From assembly GCF_013386585.1 (NCBI RefSeq), contig NZ_JACARO010000024.1, positions 1 through 58,659 on the forward strand: DNA of 58,659 nt, in the 5' to 3' direction. A program made the position numbers and the translations under genes. This stretch comes from Pseudomonas sp. P7548 (GTDB taxonomy: Bacteria > Pseudomonadota > Gammaproteobacteria > Pseudomonadales > Pseudomonadaceae). The notes under the pieces are model-generated. The model made no database searches. It saw only the letters and a list, made by a program, of their open reading frames with translations, and had not been told where the DNA came from. Numbering within the stretch: the stretch's first letter is position 1; the number at the start of each line of letters is the position of its first letter. This document shows positions 22,869 through 33,955 of the stretch, piece after piece.

Positions 22869-23106
22869 ACTGGCCCTCGTTCCGATCCAGTTTTATCGCT
22901 ACGCCATTAGTCCTCTGATGGCCAACCACTGTCGTTTCTACCCCAGTTGTTCTTGCTACGCGTTAGAGGCCATAGAAAATCATGGTCTTCTGCGCGGTGG
23001 CTGGCTGACCTTTCGTCGTTTAGGTCGCTGTCATCCGTGGAATCCCGGTGGTTATGACCCGGTTCCACCTATCCCTACCTCCCGTTCTTCTTCGATGGCC
23101 GAGTAA
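22861..23106 (+). CDS. yidD: Membrane protein insertion efficiency factor YidD
   Basis: This 81-aa membrane-associated protein supports YidC-dependent insertion. It has the family core [24 protein letters not shown] with three conserved cysteines, and [17 protein letters not shown]. The ATG at 22861 overlaps the end of rnpA by eight bases and yidC starts 3 bp after the stop, so the genes are co-translated. Confidence 0.95.
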   Translation: MRKLALVPIQFYRYAISPLMANHCRFYPSCSCYALEAIENHGLLRGGWLTFRRLGRCHPWNPGGYDPVPPIPTSRSSSMAE

Positions 23107-23108
23107 TC

Positions 23109-24791
23109 ATGGATATTAAACGCACGATCCTGATCGTCGCCCTGGCAATCGTGTCCTACGTCATGGTTCTTAATTGGAACCAGGACTATGGCCAAGCTGC
23201 CCTGCCGACTCAGAATGTTGCTACCAATCAGGCTGCGCCGGCTATTCCGGACACCCCGTTGGGTAACAATGCTTCCGCCAGTGCCGATGTACCCAGCGCG
23301 AATGCCGATACCAGCACCCCAGTTGAAACGCCGGTTATCACCAATAAAGACCTCATCCACGTAAAAACGGATGTGCTCGACCTGGCAATCGACCCACAAG
23401 GTGGTGATATCGCCCAGCTGAAGCTGCCGCTGTATCCACGTCGTCAGGATCACCCGGATGTTCCGTTCCAACTGTTCGATAACGGTGGCGAACGTATTTA
23501 TCTGGCACAAAGTGGCCTGACCGGCACCAACGGTCCGGATGCACGTGCGACCGGTCGTCCGGTTTATTCGACCGAACAGAAGACTTACCAACTGGCTGAT
23601 GGCCAGAACCAGTTGAACGTCGACCTGAAATTCAGCCTCGACGGCGTCAATTACATCAAGCGTTTCAGCTTCACCCGAGGTTTGTACGACTTGAAGGTCA
23701 CTTATCTGATCGACAACGAAAGCGACAAGGCATGGACCGGCAACCTGTTTGCCCAATTGAAGCGTGACAACAGCGCCGATCCTTCTTCCAGCACTGCCAC
23801 CGGCACCGCGACTTACTTGGGCGCCGCCCTGTGGACAAGTAGCGAGCCGTACAAAAAAGTGTCGATGAAAGATATCGACAAGGGCGCGCTGAAAGAAACC
23901 GTGCAAGGTGGCTGGGTTGCCTGGTTGCAACACTACTTCGTGACCGCTTGGATCCCGAACAAGGGTGAAGCCAACCTGGTGCAAACCCGCAAAGACAGCC
24001 AAGGCAACTACATCATTGGTTTTACTGGCCCGGCGTTGACCGTGGCACCAGGCGCCAAGGCTGAAACCAGCGCTACCCTGTACGCCGGCCCGAAAAGCCA
24101 GGCAGTACTCAAGGAGTTGTCCCCAGGCCTGGAACTGACTGTGGACTACGGCATCCTGTGGTTCATTGCCCAGCCGATCTTCTGGTTGCTGCAACATATC
24201 CACAGCATTGTGGGTAACTGGGGCTTCTCGATCATCTTCCTGACCATGCTGATCAAAGGGATCTTCTTCCCGCTGTCGGCAGCCAGCTACAAGTCGATGG
24301 CGCGCATGCGTGCCGTGGCTCCGAAACTGGCGGCTCTGAAAGAACAACATGGTGATGACCGGCAGAAAATGTCCCAGGCCATGATGGAGCTGTACAAGAA
24401 GGAGAAGATCAACCCGTTGGGCGGTTGCTTGCCGATTCTCGTACAGATGCCGGTGTTCCTCTCGCTGTACTGGGTACTCCTGGAAAGCGTAGAAATGCGC
24501 CAGGCTCCGTTCATGCTGTGGATAACTGACCTGTCGATCAAAGACCCGTTCTTTATCCTGCCGATCATCATGGGCGCGACCATGTTCATCCAGCAGCGAC
24601 TGAACCCGACTCCGCCGGATCCGATGCAGGCCAAGGTCATGAAAATGATGCCAATCATCTTCACCTTCTTCTTCCTGTGGTTCCCTGCTGGTCTGGTGCT
24701 GTACTGGGTGGTCAACAACGTGTTGTCGATCTCTCAACAGTGGTACATCACACGTAAAATCGAAGCGGCTACCAAAAAAGCTGCGGCGTAA
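23109..24791 (+). CDS. yidC: Membrane protein insertase YidC
   Basis: YidC inserts and folds inner-membrane proteins, alone or with Sec. The 560-aa protein has an N-terminal helix (about residues 5-22), a large periplasmic beta-sandwich domain (about 60-340) and the conserved C-terminal five-helix core, including MLIKGIFFPLSAASYKSMAR and the PLGGCLPILVQMPVFLSLYW segment. An exact DnaA box lies inside (24517-24525) and another follows the stop (24799-24807). Its client, ATP synthase subunit c, is encoded 8 kb away. Confidence 0.98.
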   Translation: MDIKRTILIVALAIVSYVMVLNWNQDYGQAALPTQNVATNQAAPAIPDTPLGNNASASADVPSANADTSTPVETPVITNKDLIHVKTDVLDLAIDPQGGDIAQLKLPLYPRRQDHPDVPFQLFDNGGERIYLAQSGLTGTNGPDARATGRPVYSTEQKTYQLADGQNQLNVDLKFSLDGVNYIKRFSFTRGLYDLKVTYLIDNESDKAWTGNLFAQLKRDNSADPSSSTATGTATYLGAALWTSSEPYKKVSMKDIDKGALKETVQGGWVAWLQHYFVTAWIPNKGEANLVQTRKDSQGNYIIGFTGPALTVAPGAKAETSATLYAGPKSQAVLKELSPGLELTVDYGILWFIAQPIFWLLQHIHSIVGNWGFSIIFLTMLIKGIFFPLSAASYKSMARMRAVAPKLAALKEQHGDDRQKMSQAMMELYKKEKINPLGGCLPILVQMPVFLSLYWVLLESVEMRQAPFMLWITDLSIKDPFFILPIIMGATMFIQQRLNPTPPDPMQAKVMKMMPIIFTFFFLWFPAGLVLYWVVNNVLSISQQWYITRKIEAATKKAAA

Positions 24792-24798
24792 ATTACTC

Positions 24799-24807
24799 TG
24801 TGGATAA
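24799..24807 (-). other. Perfect DnaA box between yidC and mnmE
   Basis: TGTGGATAA occurs 7 bp after the yidC stop, in the same short gap as the terminator. Confidence 0.55.
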
Positions 24808-24816
24808 CCACTCAAG

Positions 24817-24838
24817 ACGCCCCCTAGTGGGGCGTTTT
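24817..24838 (+). terminator. Terminator between yidC and mnmE
   Basis: ACGCCCC and GGGGCGT pair over 7 bp around a five-base loop, followed by four T residues counting the last stem base. It probably gives partial termination before mnmE. Confidence 0.7.
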
Positions 24839-24870
24839 GCTTTCTGTCACTTTTGTTCTGGAACCTGCTG

Positions 24871-26241
24871 ATGAGCGCTCCTCGTGAAACCATCGCTGCT
24901 GTCGCTACCGCTCAAGGTCGCGGCGGTGTCGGTATCGTTCGAATTTCCGGGCCGCTTGCAGGCGTGGCGGCCCAGGCCATCAGTGGCCGCGAGCTGAAGC
25001 CGCGCTATGCCCATTACGGCCCTTTCCTGGATGCTGACAAAAGCGTATTAGACGAGGGCCTGGCCCTGTATTTCCCGGGGCCGAACTCGTTTACCGGTGA
25101 AGATGTCCTGGAACTGCAGGGCCATGGCGGCCCGGTGGTGCTGGATATGCTGCTGCAGCGCTGCCTGCAATTGGGTTGCCGCCTGGCACGGCCCGGGGAA
25201 TTCAGCGAGCGGGCGTTCCTGAATGACAAGCTTGATCTGGCCCAGGCCGAAGCAATTGCCGACTTGATCGAGGCCAGTTCTGCACAGGCAGCGCGCAATG
25301 CGTTGCGCTCGCTGCAGGGCGCGTTTTCCCTGCGTGTGCACAACTTGACCGAGCAACTGATCAGCCTGCGCATCTATGTGGAAGCGGCCATTGATTTCCC
25401 TGAAGAAGAAATCGACTTTCTTGCCGATGGTCACGTTCTGGCGATGCTGGACAAGGTTCGCGACGAGTTATCCACCGTCCTGCGTGAAGCGGGCCAAGGG
25501 GCGCTGTTGCGTGACGGCATGACGGTAGTAATTGCCGGCAGGCCGAATGCGGGCAAATCCAGCCTGCTGAACGCGTTGGCGGGCCGTGAAGCGGCGATCG
25601 TTACCGAGATTGCCGGCACCACACGGGACGTCCTGCGTGAACATATCCACATTGATGGCATGCCACTGCACGTGGTCGACACGGCCGGCTTGCGCGATAC
25701 CGATGACCAGGTGGAAAAAATTGGTGTGGAGCGTGCGCTCAAGGCAATCGGTGAAGCGGATCGCGTGCTGTTGGTGGTGGATGCCACGGCGCCTGAGGCT
25801 GTAGATCCCTTTGCATTGTGGCCGGAATTTCTTGAGCAAAGGCCGGACCCGGCCAAAGTCACCTTGATCCGCAACAAGGCGGACCTGACCGGTGAAGCCA
25901 TCGCGATGGAAACCAGTGCGGACGGGCATGTCACCATCAGCTTGAGTGCCAAGGCGGCCGGCGAAGGCCTGGAATTGCTCCGTGAGCACCTCAAGGCCTG
26001 CATGGGATACGAGCAGACCTCGGAGAGCAGCTTCAGTGCACGCCGTAGGCACCTGGAAGCCCTGCGACACGCCAGCGCGGCGTTGGAGCACGGTCGGGCG
26101 CAGCTGACCCTGGCAGGTGCTGGAGAGCTGTTGGCCGAGGATCTGCGTCAAGCACAGCAACTGTTGGGGGAAATCACCGGGGCATTCAGCTCTGATGACT
26201 TGCTCGGACGAATCTTTTCCAGCTTTTGCATCGGTAAATAA
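24871..26241 (+). CDS. mnmE: tRNA modification GTPase MnmE
   Basis: MnmE works with MnmG to install the aminomethyl-type modification on U34 of certain tRNAs. The 456-aa protein has an N-terminal folate-binding domain, helical domains, an inserted G domain with P-loop [14 protein letters not shown] (about 222-235), and the essential C-terminal CIGK motif. The ATG at 24871 gives [19 protein letters not shown]; upstream codons to 24853 are not family-like. The partner gene mnmG is 549 bp downstream, separated by an origin-like region. Confidence 0.97.
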   Translation: MSAPRETIAAVATAQGRGGVGIVRISGPLAGVAAQAISGRELKPRYAHYGPFLDADKSVLDEGLALYFPGPNSFTGEDVLELQGHGGPVVLDMLLQRCLQLGCRLARPGEFSERAFLNDKLDLAQAEAIADLIEASSAQAARNALRSLQGAFSLRVHNLTEQLISLRIYVEAAIDFPEEEIDFLADGHVLAMLDKVRDELSTVLREAGQGALLRDGMTVVIAGRPNAGKSSLLNALAGREAAIVTEIAGTTRDVLREHIHIDGMPLHVVDTAGLRDTDDQVEKIGVERALKAIGEADRVLLVVDATAPEAVDPFALWPEFLEQRPDPAKVTLIRNKADLTGEAIAMETSADGHVTISLSAKAAGEGLELLREHLKACMGYEQTSESSFSARRRHLEALRHASAALEHGRAQLTLAGAGELLAEDLRQAQQLLGEITGAFSSDDLLGRIFSSFCIGK

Positions 26242-26790
26242 CCTTTCGTTATCCACAGACAGGCCATTCGTGCCTGTCTGTTCTCCCCCTTTCGCCCGAC
26301 ACCTCCCGAATTTTCCTTCCGTCACCAAGACTTTGGAGGCATTCGCGTGGACGCCATTTGGCCCAGGAAGTGAATTTCTGTGGATTAAGCCCTGTGAATA
26401 ACCGCCTCTGTGCCCAGTTGATAACAGGGCCTGAAACCTGAGTAAAAACCCGACTGTGGATAACCACCTCTTTCATCCACAGGCTTAGAGCACTTATCCA
26501 AGGGCCTCATTGGCACATGACCACAGACTTTTGAATCGCTGTACACCACGTAAATAAAGGGATGTGTAAATCTATCCACAGAAAGGTAGGTCAGTAGAAA
26601 TAAACATAAAAACAAAGATTTAATAAATTTCTCTCTTTTAATTTCTATTGTCTGTGATTCATCCACAGCTGGTTAAATTTTGTGCAAAGGGTTCTTTAGG
26701 AAGGGCTAAGTCCCTATACTTGCCGCCAAAGCTCTAAAACCCTTTCAACAAACAATTCCTGATTACCTACATTAAGCAGGCACGAGGTGC
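26242..26790. other. Second origin-like region (mnmE-mnmG intergenic)
   Basis: This 549-bp noncoding region has two exact DnaA boxes, 26249-26257 (plus) and 26455-26463 (minus). One-mismatch boxes are at 26379-26387, 26393-26401, 26473-26481, 26572-26580 and 26659-26667. An AT-rich tract at about 26595-26650 follows them. Boxes at 26393, 26455 and 26572 match the oriC boxes at 21878, 21940 and 22057 at a constant 4515-bp offset, with flanking similarity, so it looks like a second copy of the oriC module. DnaA boxes upstream of gidA (mnmG) have been described in Pseudomonas. Whether this copy initiates replication cannot be read from sequence. Confidence 0.75.
26692..26720 (+). promoter_or_regulatory. 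Candidate mnmG promoter
   Basis: TATACT at 26715-26720 is a good -10, 70 bp before the mnmG start. The -35 position (26692-26697, TTCTTT) is poor, so the promoter is weakly supported or activator-dependent. Confidence 0.38.
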
Positions 26791-28686
26791 GTGGTGGATT
26801 TCCCTTCCCGTTTTGAAGTGATCGTCATCGGCGGCGGTCATGCCGGTACCGAGGCAGCACTGGCGTCAGCACGCATGGGCGTAAAAACCCTGTTGCTGAC
26901 GCATAACGTGGAAACCCTCGGTGCGATGAGTTGCAACCCCGCCATTGGTGGGATCGGCAAAAGCCATTTGGTCAAAGAAATCGACGCCCTCGGCGGCGTG
27001 ATGGCCATGGCTACCGACAAGGGTGGTATTCAATTTCGCGTGCTGAACAGCCGCAAAGGCCCGGCCGTGCGCGCAACTCGCGCTCAAGCCGACCGTATCC
27101 TGTACAAGGCCGCGGTCCGCGAAACCCTGGAAAACCAGCCGAACCTGTGGATATTTCAACAGGCCGCCGATGACCTGATCGTCGAACAGGATCAGGTGCG
27201 CGGTGTTGTGACCCAGATGGGCCTGCGTTTCTTCGCGGAATCCGTGGTATTGACCACCGGTACGTTCCTCGGCGGACTTATCCACATCGGCATGCAGAAC
27301 TATTCCGGCGGCCGCGCTGGTGATCCGCCCTCGATTGCCCTGGCAAAACGCCTGCGTGAATTGCCGCTGCGTGTCGGCCGCCTGAAAACCGGGACCCCGC
27401 CGCGTATTGACGGGCGTTCTGTGGATTTCTCGGTAATGACCGAGCAAGCCGGTGATACGCCTATCCCCGTGATGTCGTTCATGGGGTCCAAAGAGCAGCA
27501 TCCGAAACAAGTCAGCTGCTGGATTACCCACACCAACGCCCGCACCCACGAAATCATTGCTGCGAACCTCGACCGTTCGCCGATGTATTCCGGGGTGATC
27601 GAAGGTATTGGCCCACGCTATTGTCCGTCGATTGAAGACAAGATCCACCGCTTTGCCGACAAGCAAAGCCACCAGGTCTTCATCGAGCCCGAAGGCTTGA
27701 CCACCCACGAGCTGTACCCAAACGGGATTTCCACTTCCTTGCCGTTTGACGTGCAAATCCAGATCGTGCAGTCGATTCGCGGTATGGAAAATGCCCATAT
27801 CGTGCGCCCGGGCTATGCCATCGAATACGACTACTTCGACCCGCGTGACCTGAAGTACAGCCTGGAAACCAAAGTGATCGGCGGCCTGTTCTTCGCCGGG
27901 CAAATCAACGGCACCACCGGTTACGAAGAAGCCGGCGCCCAAGGTTTGCTGGCCGGGACCAACGCAGCATTGCGCGCCCAGGGCAAAGACAGCTGGTGCC
28001 CGCGTCGCGATGAAGCGTACATCGGCGTGTTGGTCGACGACCTGATTACTCTGGGTACCCAGGAACCGTATCGGATGTTCACTTCGCGGGCGGAATACCG
28101 TCTGATCCTGCGTGAAGACAACGCCGACCTGCGTTTGACCGAAAAAGGTCGCGAGTTGGGCTTGGTCGACGACGTGCGTTGGGCTGCCTTCTGCAAAAAG
28201 CGCGAAAGCATCGAGCTGGAAGAACAACGCTTGAAAAGCACCTGGGTTCGCCCCCGTACGGAGCAGGGCGATGCGATCGCCGAAAAATTCGGCACGCCGC
28301 TGACTCACGAATACAACTTGCTGAACCTGCTGTCTCGTCCGGAAATCGACTACGCTGGTCTGGTCGAAGTGACAGGCAATGGCGCGCAAGATCCACAGGT
28401 CGCGGAACAGGTCGAAATCAAGACCAAATACGCCGGTTACATTGATCGCCAACAGGATGAGATTGCTCGTCTGCGCGCCAGTGAAGACACCAAGCTGCCT
28501 GCGGATATCGACTACACCGGGATTTCCGGGTTGTCGAAAGAGATTCAAAGCAAGCTGGGGATAACTCGTCCAGAGACACTGGGCCAGGCTTCACGTATTC
28601 CCGGCGTCACCCCGGCAGCCATTTCGCTATTGATGATTCATTTGAAAAAACGCGGCGCGGGCCGTCAGTTGGAGCAAAGCGCTTGA
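26791..28686 (+). CDS. mnmG: tRNA uridine-5-carboxymethylaminomethyl synthesis enzyme MnmG
   Basis: MnmG (GidA) is the FAD-containing partner of MnmE. The 631-aa product has the N-terminal FAD-binding motif [12 protein letters not shown], the conserved [12 protein letters not shown] with a catalytic-region cysteine, the ATRAQADR segment, and the C-terminal helical domain. Translation starts at GTG 26791 (MVDFPSRF) behind an AGGTG sequence; GTG 26794 would drop one residue. The gene starts mnmG-rsmG-parA-parB, and rsmG overlaps its stop. Confidence 0.97.
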   Translation: MVDFPSRFEVIVIGGGHAGTEAALASARMGVKTLLLTHNVETLGAMSCNPAIGGIGKSHLVKEIDALGGVMAMATDKGGIQFRVLNSRKGPAVRATRAQADRILYKAAVRETLENQPNLWIFQQAADDLIVEQDQVRGVVTQMGLRFFAESVVLTTGTFLGGLIHIGMQNYSGGRAGDPPSIALAKRLRELPLRVGRLKTGTPPRIDGRSVDFSVMTEQAGDTPIPVMSFMGSKEQHPKQVSCWITHTNARTHEIIAANLDRSPMYSGVIEGIGPRYCPSIEDKIHRFADKQSHQVFIEPEGLTTHELYPNGISTSLPFDVQIQIVQSIRGMENAHIVRPGYAIEYDYFDPRDLKYSLETKVIGGLFFAGQINGTTGYEEAGAQGLLAGTNAALRAQGKDSWCPRRDEAYIGVLVDDLITLGTQEPYRMFTSRAEYRLILREDNADLRLTEKGRELGLVDDVRWAAFCKKRESIELEEQRLKSTWVRPRTEQGDAIAEKFGTPLTHEYNLLNLLSRPEIDYAGLVEVTGNGAQDPQVAEQVEIKTKYAGYIDRQQDEIARLRASEDTKLPADIDYTGISGLSKEIQSKLGITRPETLGQASRIPGVTPAAISLLMIHLKKRGAGRQLEQSA

Positions 28687-29327
28687 GTTCGTTGGTCACC
28701 TCGCAACATGCCGAAGAGTTATCCACAGGTGCGCGCCAGTTGGGCGTTGACCTGACTGCCGCCCAGCATGAACTGCTGCTGGGTTACCTGGCCCTGTTGA
28801 TCAAGTGGAACAAGGCTTACAACCTGACTGCCGTGCGTGATCCGGACGAAATGGTGTCCCGCCACTTGCTCGACAGTTTGAGCGTGATGCCATTCATCGA
28901 AAACGGCCGCTGGCTCGACGTGGGCAGTGGCGGCGGCATGCCGGGTATTCCACTGGCGATCCTGTTTCCCGAGTCCCAAGTGACTTGCCTGGACAGCAAC
29001 GGCAAGAAAACCCGCTTCCTGACCCAGGTCAAACTCGAACTCAAGCTGGATAACCTGCAAGTTATCCACAGTCGCGTCGAAGCCTTCACGCCTGAACAGC
29101 CTTTCAACGGAATTGTTTCCCGGGCGTTCAGCAGCATGGAGAACTTCAGCAACTGGACTCGCCACCTGGGCGACCGCGACACCCGCTGGCTGGCAATGAA
29201 GGGCGTCCATCCAAGCGATGAGCTGTTAGCATTGCCGGCAGACTTCCACCTCGATAGCGAACACGCCTTGGCCGTACCCGGTTGCCAAGGCCAACGCCAT
29301 CTGCTGATACTGCGCCGCACGGCATGA
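28683..29327 (+). CDS. rsmG: 16S rRNA (guanine-527-N7)-methyltransferase
   Basis: RsmG (GidB) makes m7G527 in 16S rRNA, a modification whose loss gives low-level streptomycin resistance. The 214-aa protein has the SAM-binding motif [16 protein letters not shown]. The start is TTG 28683, overlapping the mnmG stop (TTGA), which implies coupling. Two exact DnaA boxes (28719-28727, 29062-29070) lie inside the gene. Confidence 0.95.
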   Translation: MSSLVTSQHAEELSTGARQLGVDLTAAQHELLLGYLALLIKWNKAYNLTAVRDPDEMVSRHLLDSLSVMPFIENGRWLDVGSGGGMPGIPLAILFPESQVTCLDSNGKKTRFLTQVKLELKLDNLQVIHSRVEAFTPEQPFNGIVSRAFSSMENFSNWTRHLGDRDTRWLAMKGVHPSDELLALPADFHLDSEHALAVPGCQGQRHLLILRRTA

Positions 29328-29836
29328 TTGGGAACACAAGCAAGAATGGCTAAGGTATTCGCGATAGCGAACCAGAAAGGTGGCGTGGGCAAAACCACCA
29401 CCTGTATCAACCTCGCAGCATCCCTGGTCGCTACCAAGCGCCGGGTGCTGTTGATCGATCTTGATCCACAGGGCAACGCCACCATGGGTAGCGGTGTGGA
29501 TAAACACGGCCTGGAAAACTCGGTCTACGACTTGCTGATTGGCGAGTGCGACCTGGCCCAGGCCATGCACTTCTCCGAACACGGTGGTTATCAACTGCTG
29601 CCGGCCAACCGCGACTTGACCGCGGCGGAAGTGGTGCTGCTGGAAATGCAGATGAAAGAAAGCCGTCTGCGCAGCGCTTTGGCGCCGATCCGCGAGAATT
29701 ACGATTACATTTTGATCGACTGCCCGCCGTCGCTGTCGATGCTCACGCTTAATGCATTGGTGGCCGCCGATGGGGTGATTATCCCCATGCAGTGCGAGTA
29801 CTACGCATTGGAAGGTCTGAGCGACCTTGTGGATAA
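28719..29836. other. Cluster of four exact DnaA boxes across rsmG and parA
   Basis: Exact boxes occur at 28719-28727 and 29062-29070 (plus orientation, in rsmG) and at 29495-29503 and 29828-29836 (minus orientation, in parA). The four encode different peptides (LST, VIHS, VDK, VDN) in different codon phases, so they are not a protein-motif artefact. Confidence 0.6.
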
Positions 29837-30143
29837 CATCAAGCGTATCGCCGAGTTGCTCAACCCGAACCTGCAGATCGAAGGTCTTTTGCGCACCATG
29901 TTCGATCCGCGCCTGAGCCTGATGAACGATGTGTCGGCGCAGCTCAAGGAACACTTTGGCGACCAGTTGTACGACACGGTGATCCCACGCAACATCCGTT
30001 TGGCCGAAGCGCCCAGTTACGGCATGCCGGCGCTGGCGTATGACAAACAATCCCGTGGCGCACTGGCTTACCTGGCCCTTGCCGGCGAGATGGTTCGTCG
30101 CCAACGCCGCAACTCACGCACCGCTGCTGCCCAGCCAACTTAA
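29346..30143 (+). CDS. parA: Chromosome partitioning ATPase ParA (Soj)
   Basis: ParA is a Walker-type ATPase that moves ParB-parS complexes to segregate new origins. The 265-aa protein has the deviant Walker A motif KGGVGKTT at residues 11-18, motif A' (LLIDLDPQGNAT) and Walker B (YDYILIDCPPSL). The ATG at 29346 (MAKVFAIANQ) was chosen over the frame opening at 29328. It lacks an N-terminal HTH, as expected for the chromosomal type. It follows rsmG by 18 bp and is followed by parB after 9 bp. Confidence 0.97.
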   Translation: MAKVFAIANQKGGVGKTTTCINLAASLVATKRRVLLIDLDPQGNATMGSGVDKHGLENSVYDLLIGECDLAQAMHFSEHGGYQLLPANRDLTAAEVVLLEMQMKESRLRSALAPIRENYDYILIDCPPSLSMLTLNALVAADGVIIPMQCEYYALEGLSDLVDNIKRIAELLNPNLQIEGLLRTMFDPRLSLMNDVSAQLKEHFGDQLYDTVIPRNIRLAEAPSYGMPALAYDKQSRGALAYLALAGEMVRRQRRNSRTAAAQPT

Positions 30144-30152
30144 GGAATCCCC

Positions 30153-31025
30153 ATGGCCGTCAAGAAACGAGGTCTCGGACGTGGACTGGATGCACTGCTG
30201 AGTGGTCCGACCGTCACGTCGCTTGAAGAACAAGCGGTACAGGCCGACGAGCGCGAGTTGCAGCACCTGCCCCTGGACCTGATCCAGCGTGGCAAATATC
30301 AGCCACGCCGAGACATGGACCCCCAGGCGCTGGAGGAACTGGCCAATTCGATCAAGGCCCAGGGCGTGATGCAGCCAATCGTGGTACGCCCAATCGGTGG
30401 TGGGCGCTTCGAGATCATCGCCGGTGAACGCCGCTGGCGCGCCAGCCAGCAGGCCGGCAAGGAAACCATCCCGGCCATGGTGCGCGACGTGCCGGATGAA
30501 ACCGCCATCGCTATGGCATTGATCGAGAACATCCAGCGCGAAGACCTCAACCCGATCGAAGAAGCGATTGCGTTGCAGCGTCTGCAGCAGGAATTCCAGC
30601 TGACTCAGCAGCAAGTGGCCGAGGCGGTGGGTAAATCCCGCGTGACGGTGTCCAACCTGCTGCGCCTGATCGCTCTGCCGGAAGTCATCAAGACCATGTT
30701 GTCCCACGGCGACCTGGAAATGGGCCACGCCCGTGCTTTGCTCGGTTTGCCCGAAAATCAACAGGTTGAAGGGGCGCGACACGTTGTCGCACGGGGGCTC
30801 ACCGTTCGTCAGACCGAAGCCCTGGTTCGCCAGTGGCTCAGCGGCAAACCTGCACCGGTCGAAACAGCCAAACCTGATCCGGATATCGCGCGCCTCGAGC
30901 AGCGCCTGGCCGAGCGCCTGGGCTCTGCGGTGCAAATTCGCCATGGCAAGAAAGGCAAAGGGCAATTGGTGATCGGATATAACTCACTCGATGAGCTTCA
31001 GGGCGTCCTTGCCCACATCCGCTGA
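30153..31025 (+). CDS. parB: Chromosome partitioning protein ParB (Spo0J)
   Basis: ParB is a CTP-dependent clamp that loads at parS and spreads along DNA. The 290-aa protein has the N-terminal ParA-interacting stretch (KKRGLGRGLDALL), the CTP-binding domain with GERRWR at 91-96 and ENIQRED, a helix-turn-helix (TQQQVAEAVGKSRVTVSNLLRL) and a C-terminal dimerisation domain. Its predicted sites are at 15425, 17980 and 18610, on the other side of oriC. Confidence 0.97.
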   Translation: MAVKKRGLGRGLDALLSGPTVTSLEEQAVQADERELQHLPLDLIQRGKYQPRRDMDPQALEELANSIKAQGVMQPIVVRPIGGGRFEIIAGERRWRASQQAGKETIPAMVRDVPDETAIAMALIENIQREDLNPIEEAIALQRLQQEFQLTQQQVAEAVGKSRVTVSNLLRLIALPEVIKTMLSHGDLEMGHARALLGLPENQQVEGARHVVARGLTVRQTEALVRQWLSGKPAPVETAKPDPDIARLEQRLAERLGSAVQIRHGKKGKGQLVIGYNSLDELQGVLAHIR

Positions 31026-31070
31026 AACATTTGCTTATGTAGCGCGCGATCGGAAAACACTACCCGACAG

Positions 31071-31099
31071 TTGAATAGGGGCTGAACCGCCCCTATACT
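31071..31099 (+). promoter_or_regulatory. Sigma-70 promoter of the atp operon, with an inverted repeat in the spacer
   Basis: TTGAAT (31071-31076) and TATACT (31094-31099) are separated by exactly 17 bp. ATAGGGGC (31075-31082) and GCCCCTAT (31089-31096) form an inverted repeat reaching from the -35 edge into the -10. The repeat may be an operator or a weak parB transcript terminator. Confidence 0.75.
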
Positions 31100-31173
31100 C
31101 TGCGCGCATTTTGTCGGCACAAATTATGCCAAGTTATTGATTTCCGGCAGCCGACCATTGAGGAGCAAGAGTG

Positions 31174-32467
<1,294 letters not shown>

Positions 32468-32491
32468 GACCAGTCTCGACTAGTCTGATGT

Positions 32492-32513
32492 CCTTCCCGG
32501 TGAAACGGGAAGG
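32492..32513 (+). other. Intercistronic hairpin atpB-atpE
   Basis: CCTTCCCG and CGGGAAGG form an 8-bp perfect stem around a six-base loop, 24 bp after the atpB stop. No T-run follows, so it is more likely an RNA processing or stability element than a terminator. Confidence 0.65.
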
Positions 32514-32529
32514 TGGCCCAACAGGGCTA

Positions 32530-32856
<327 letters not shown>

Positions 32857-32858
<2 letters not shown>

Positions 32859-32880
32859 TCACTCGACTTTTCGAGTGATT
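32857..32880 (+). other. Intercistronic hairpin atpE-atpF
   Basis: AATCACTCGA and TCGAGTGATT pair perfectly over 10 bp around CTTT, beginning within the atpE stop codon. Confidence 0.68.
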
Positions 32881-32914
32881 GGGGTGATGGACAACGAATG
32901 AGCGAGGTGTTGGC

Positions 32915-33385
32915 GTGAACATTAATGCAACCCTGATTGGCCAATCCGTTGCGTTCTTCATTTTTGTAGTGTTTTGCATGAAGTTCGTGTGGCCTCCGGT
33001 CATCGCGGCTTTGCACGAACGTCAGAAGAAGATCGCGGACGGTTTGGACGCTGCCACCCGTGCAGCTCGCGACCTGGAGTTGGCCCAAGAGAAAGCGGGT
33101 CATCAACTGCGCGAAGCTAAGGCACAGGCAGCTGAAATCATTGAGCAAGCCAAGAAACGCGGTAACCAGATCGTCGAAGAGGCTGTTGAAAAAGCCCGCG
33201 TCGAAGCTGACCGTGTGAAGGCTTCGGCTCATGCCGAGATCGAACAGGAACTGAACGGCGTCAAAGACGCGCTGCGTGCCCAACTGGGTGCTCTGGCGGT
33301 CGGCGGTGCTGAGAAGATCCTCGGTGCCACAATCGATCAAAACGCGCACGCGGAGCTGGTTAACAAACTGGCTGCTGAAATTTAA
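32915..33385 (+). CDS. atpF: ATP synthase F0 subunit b
   Basis: Subunit b is the peripheral stalk, 156 aa, with one N-terminal membrane helix (about 8-26) and a long charged coiled coil. The start is GTG 32915 ([14 protein letters not shown]), with GAGGTG upstream. The weaker GTG start suits the lower copy number compared with subunit c. atpH follows 12 bp downstream. Confidence 0.96.
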   Translation: MNINATLIGQSVAFFIFVVFCMKFVWPPVIAALHERQKKIADGLDAATRAARDLELAQEKAGHQLREAKAQAAEIIEQAKKRGNQIVEEAVEKARVEADRVKASAHAEIEQELNGVKDALRAQLGALAVGGAEKILGATIDQNAHAELVNKLAAEI

Positions 33386-33397
33386 GCGAGGGCGATC

Positions 33398-33934
33398 ATG
33401 GCAGAACTGACCACGTTGGCCCGACCTTACGCCAAGGCAGCCTTCGAGCACGCCCAGGCCCACCAGCAGCTGGCCTCTTGGTCAGCCATGCTCGGCCTGG
33501 CAGCAGCGGTGTCGCAAGACGACACCATGCAGCGCGTGCTCAAGGCCCCGCGCCTGACGAGCGCAGACAAGGCCGCCACTTTTATTGAAGTGTGCGGCGA
33601 CAAGTTTGATGTGAAGGCACAGAACTTCATCAATGTCGTTGCCGAAAACGACCGTCTCCCGCTGTTGCCGGAGATCGCCGCTCTGTTCGACCTGTACAAG
33701 GCCGAAGAAGAGAAGTCGGTAGACGTTGAAGTGACCAGTGCTTTTGCATTGAACCAAGAACAGCAAGACAAACTCGCCAAGGTTCTCAGTGCACGACTCA
33801 ATCGGGAAGTGCGCCTGCAAGCTTCGGAGGACGCATCACTGATCGGTGGTGTTGTTATCCGTGCCGGCGACCTGGTTATCGATGGCTCGATTCGCGGCAA
33901 AATCGCGAAACTTGCCGAAGCATTGAAATCTTGA
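33398..33934 (+). CDS. atpH: ATP synthase F1 subunit delta
   Basis: Subunit delta (178 aa) connects the top of the F1 head to subunit b. The N-terminal helical domain starts [16 protein letters not shown] and the C-terminal part ends with the conserved [15 protein letters not shown]. It is between atpF and atpA, with no hairpin on either side. Confidence 0.96.
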   Translation: MAELTTLARPYAKAAFEHAQAHQQLASWSAMLGLAAAVSQDDTMQRVLKAPRLTSADKAATFIEVCGDKFDVKAQNFINVVAENDRLPLLPEIAALFDLYKAEEEKSVDVEVTSAFALNQEQQDKLAKVLSARLNREVRLQASEDASLIGGVVIRAGDLVIDGSIRGKIAKLAEALKS

Positions 33935-33955
33935 GTTTGAAGGGGCAGCAGAGCA

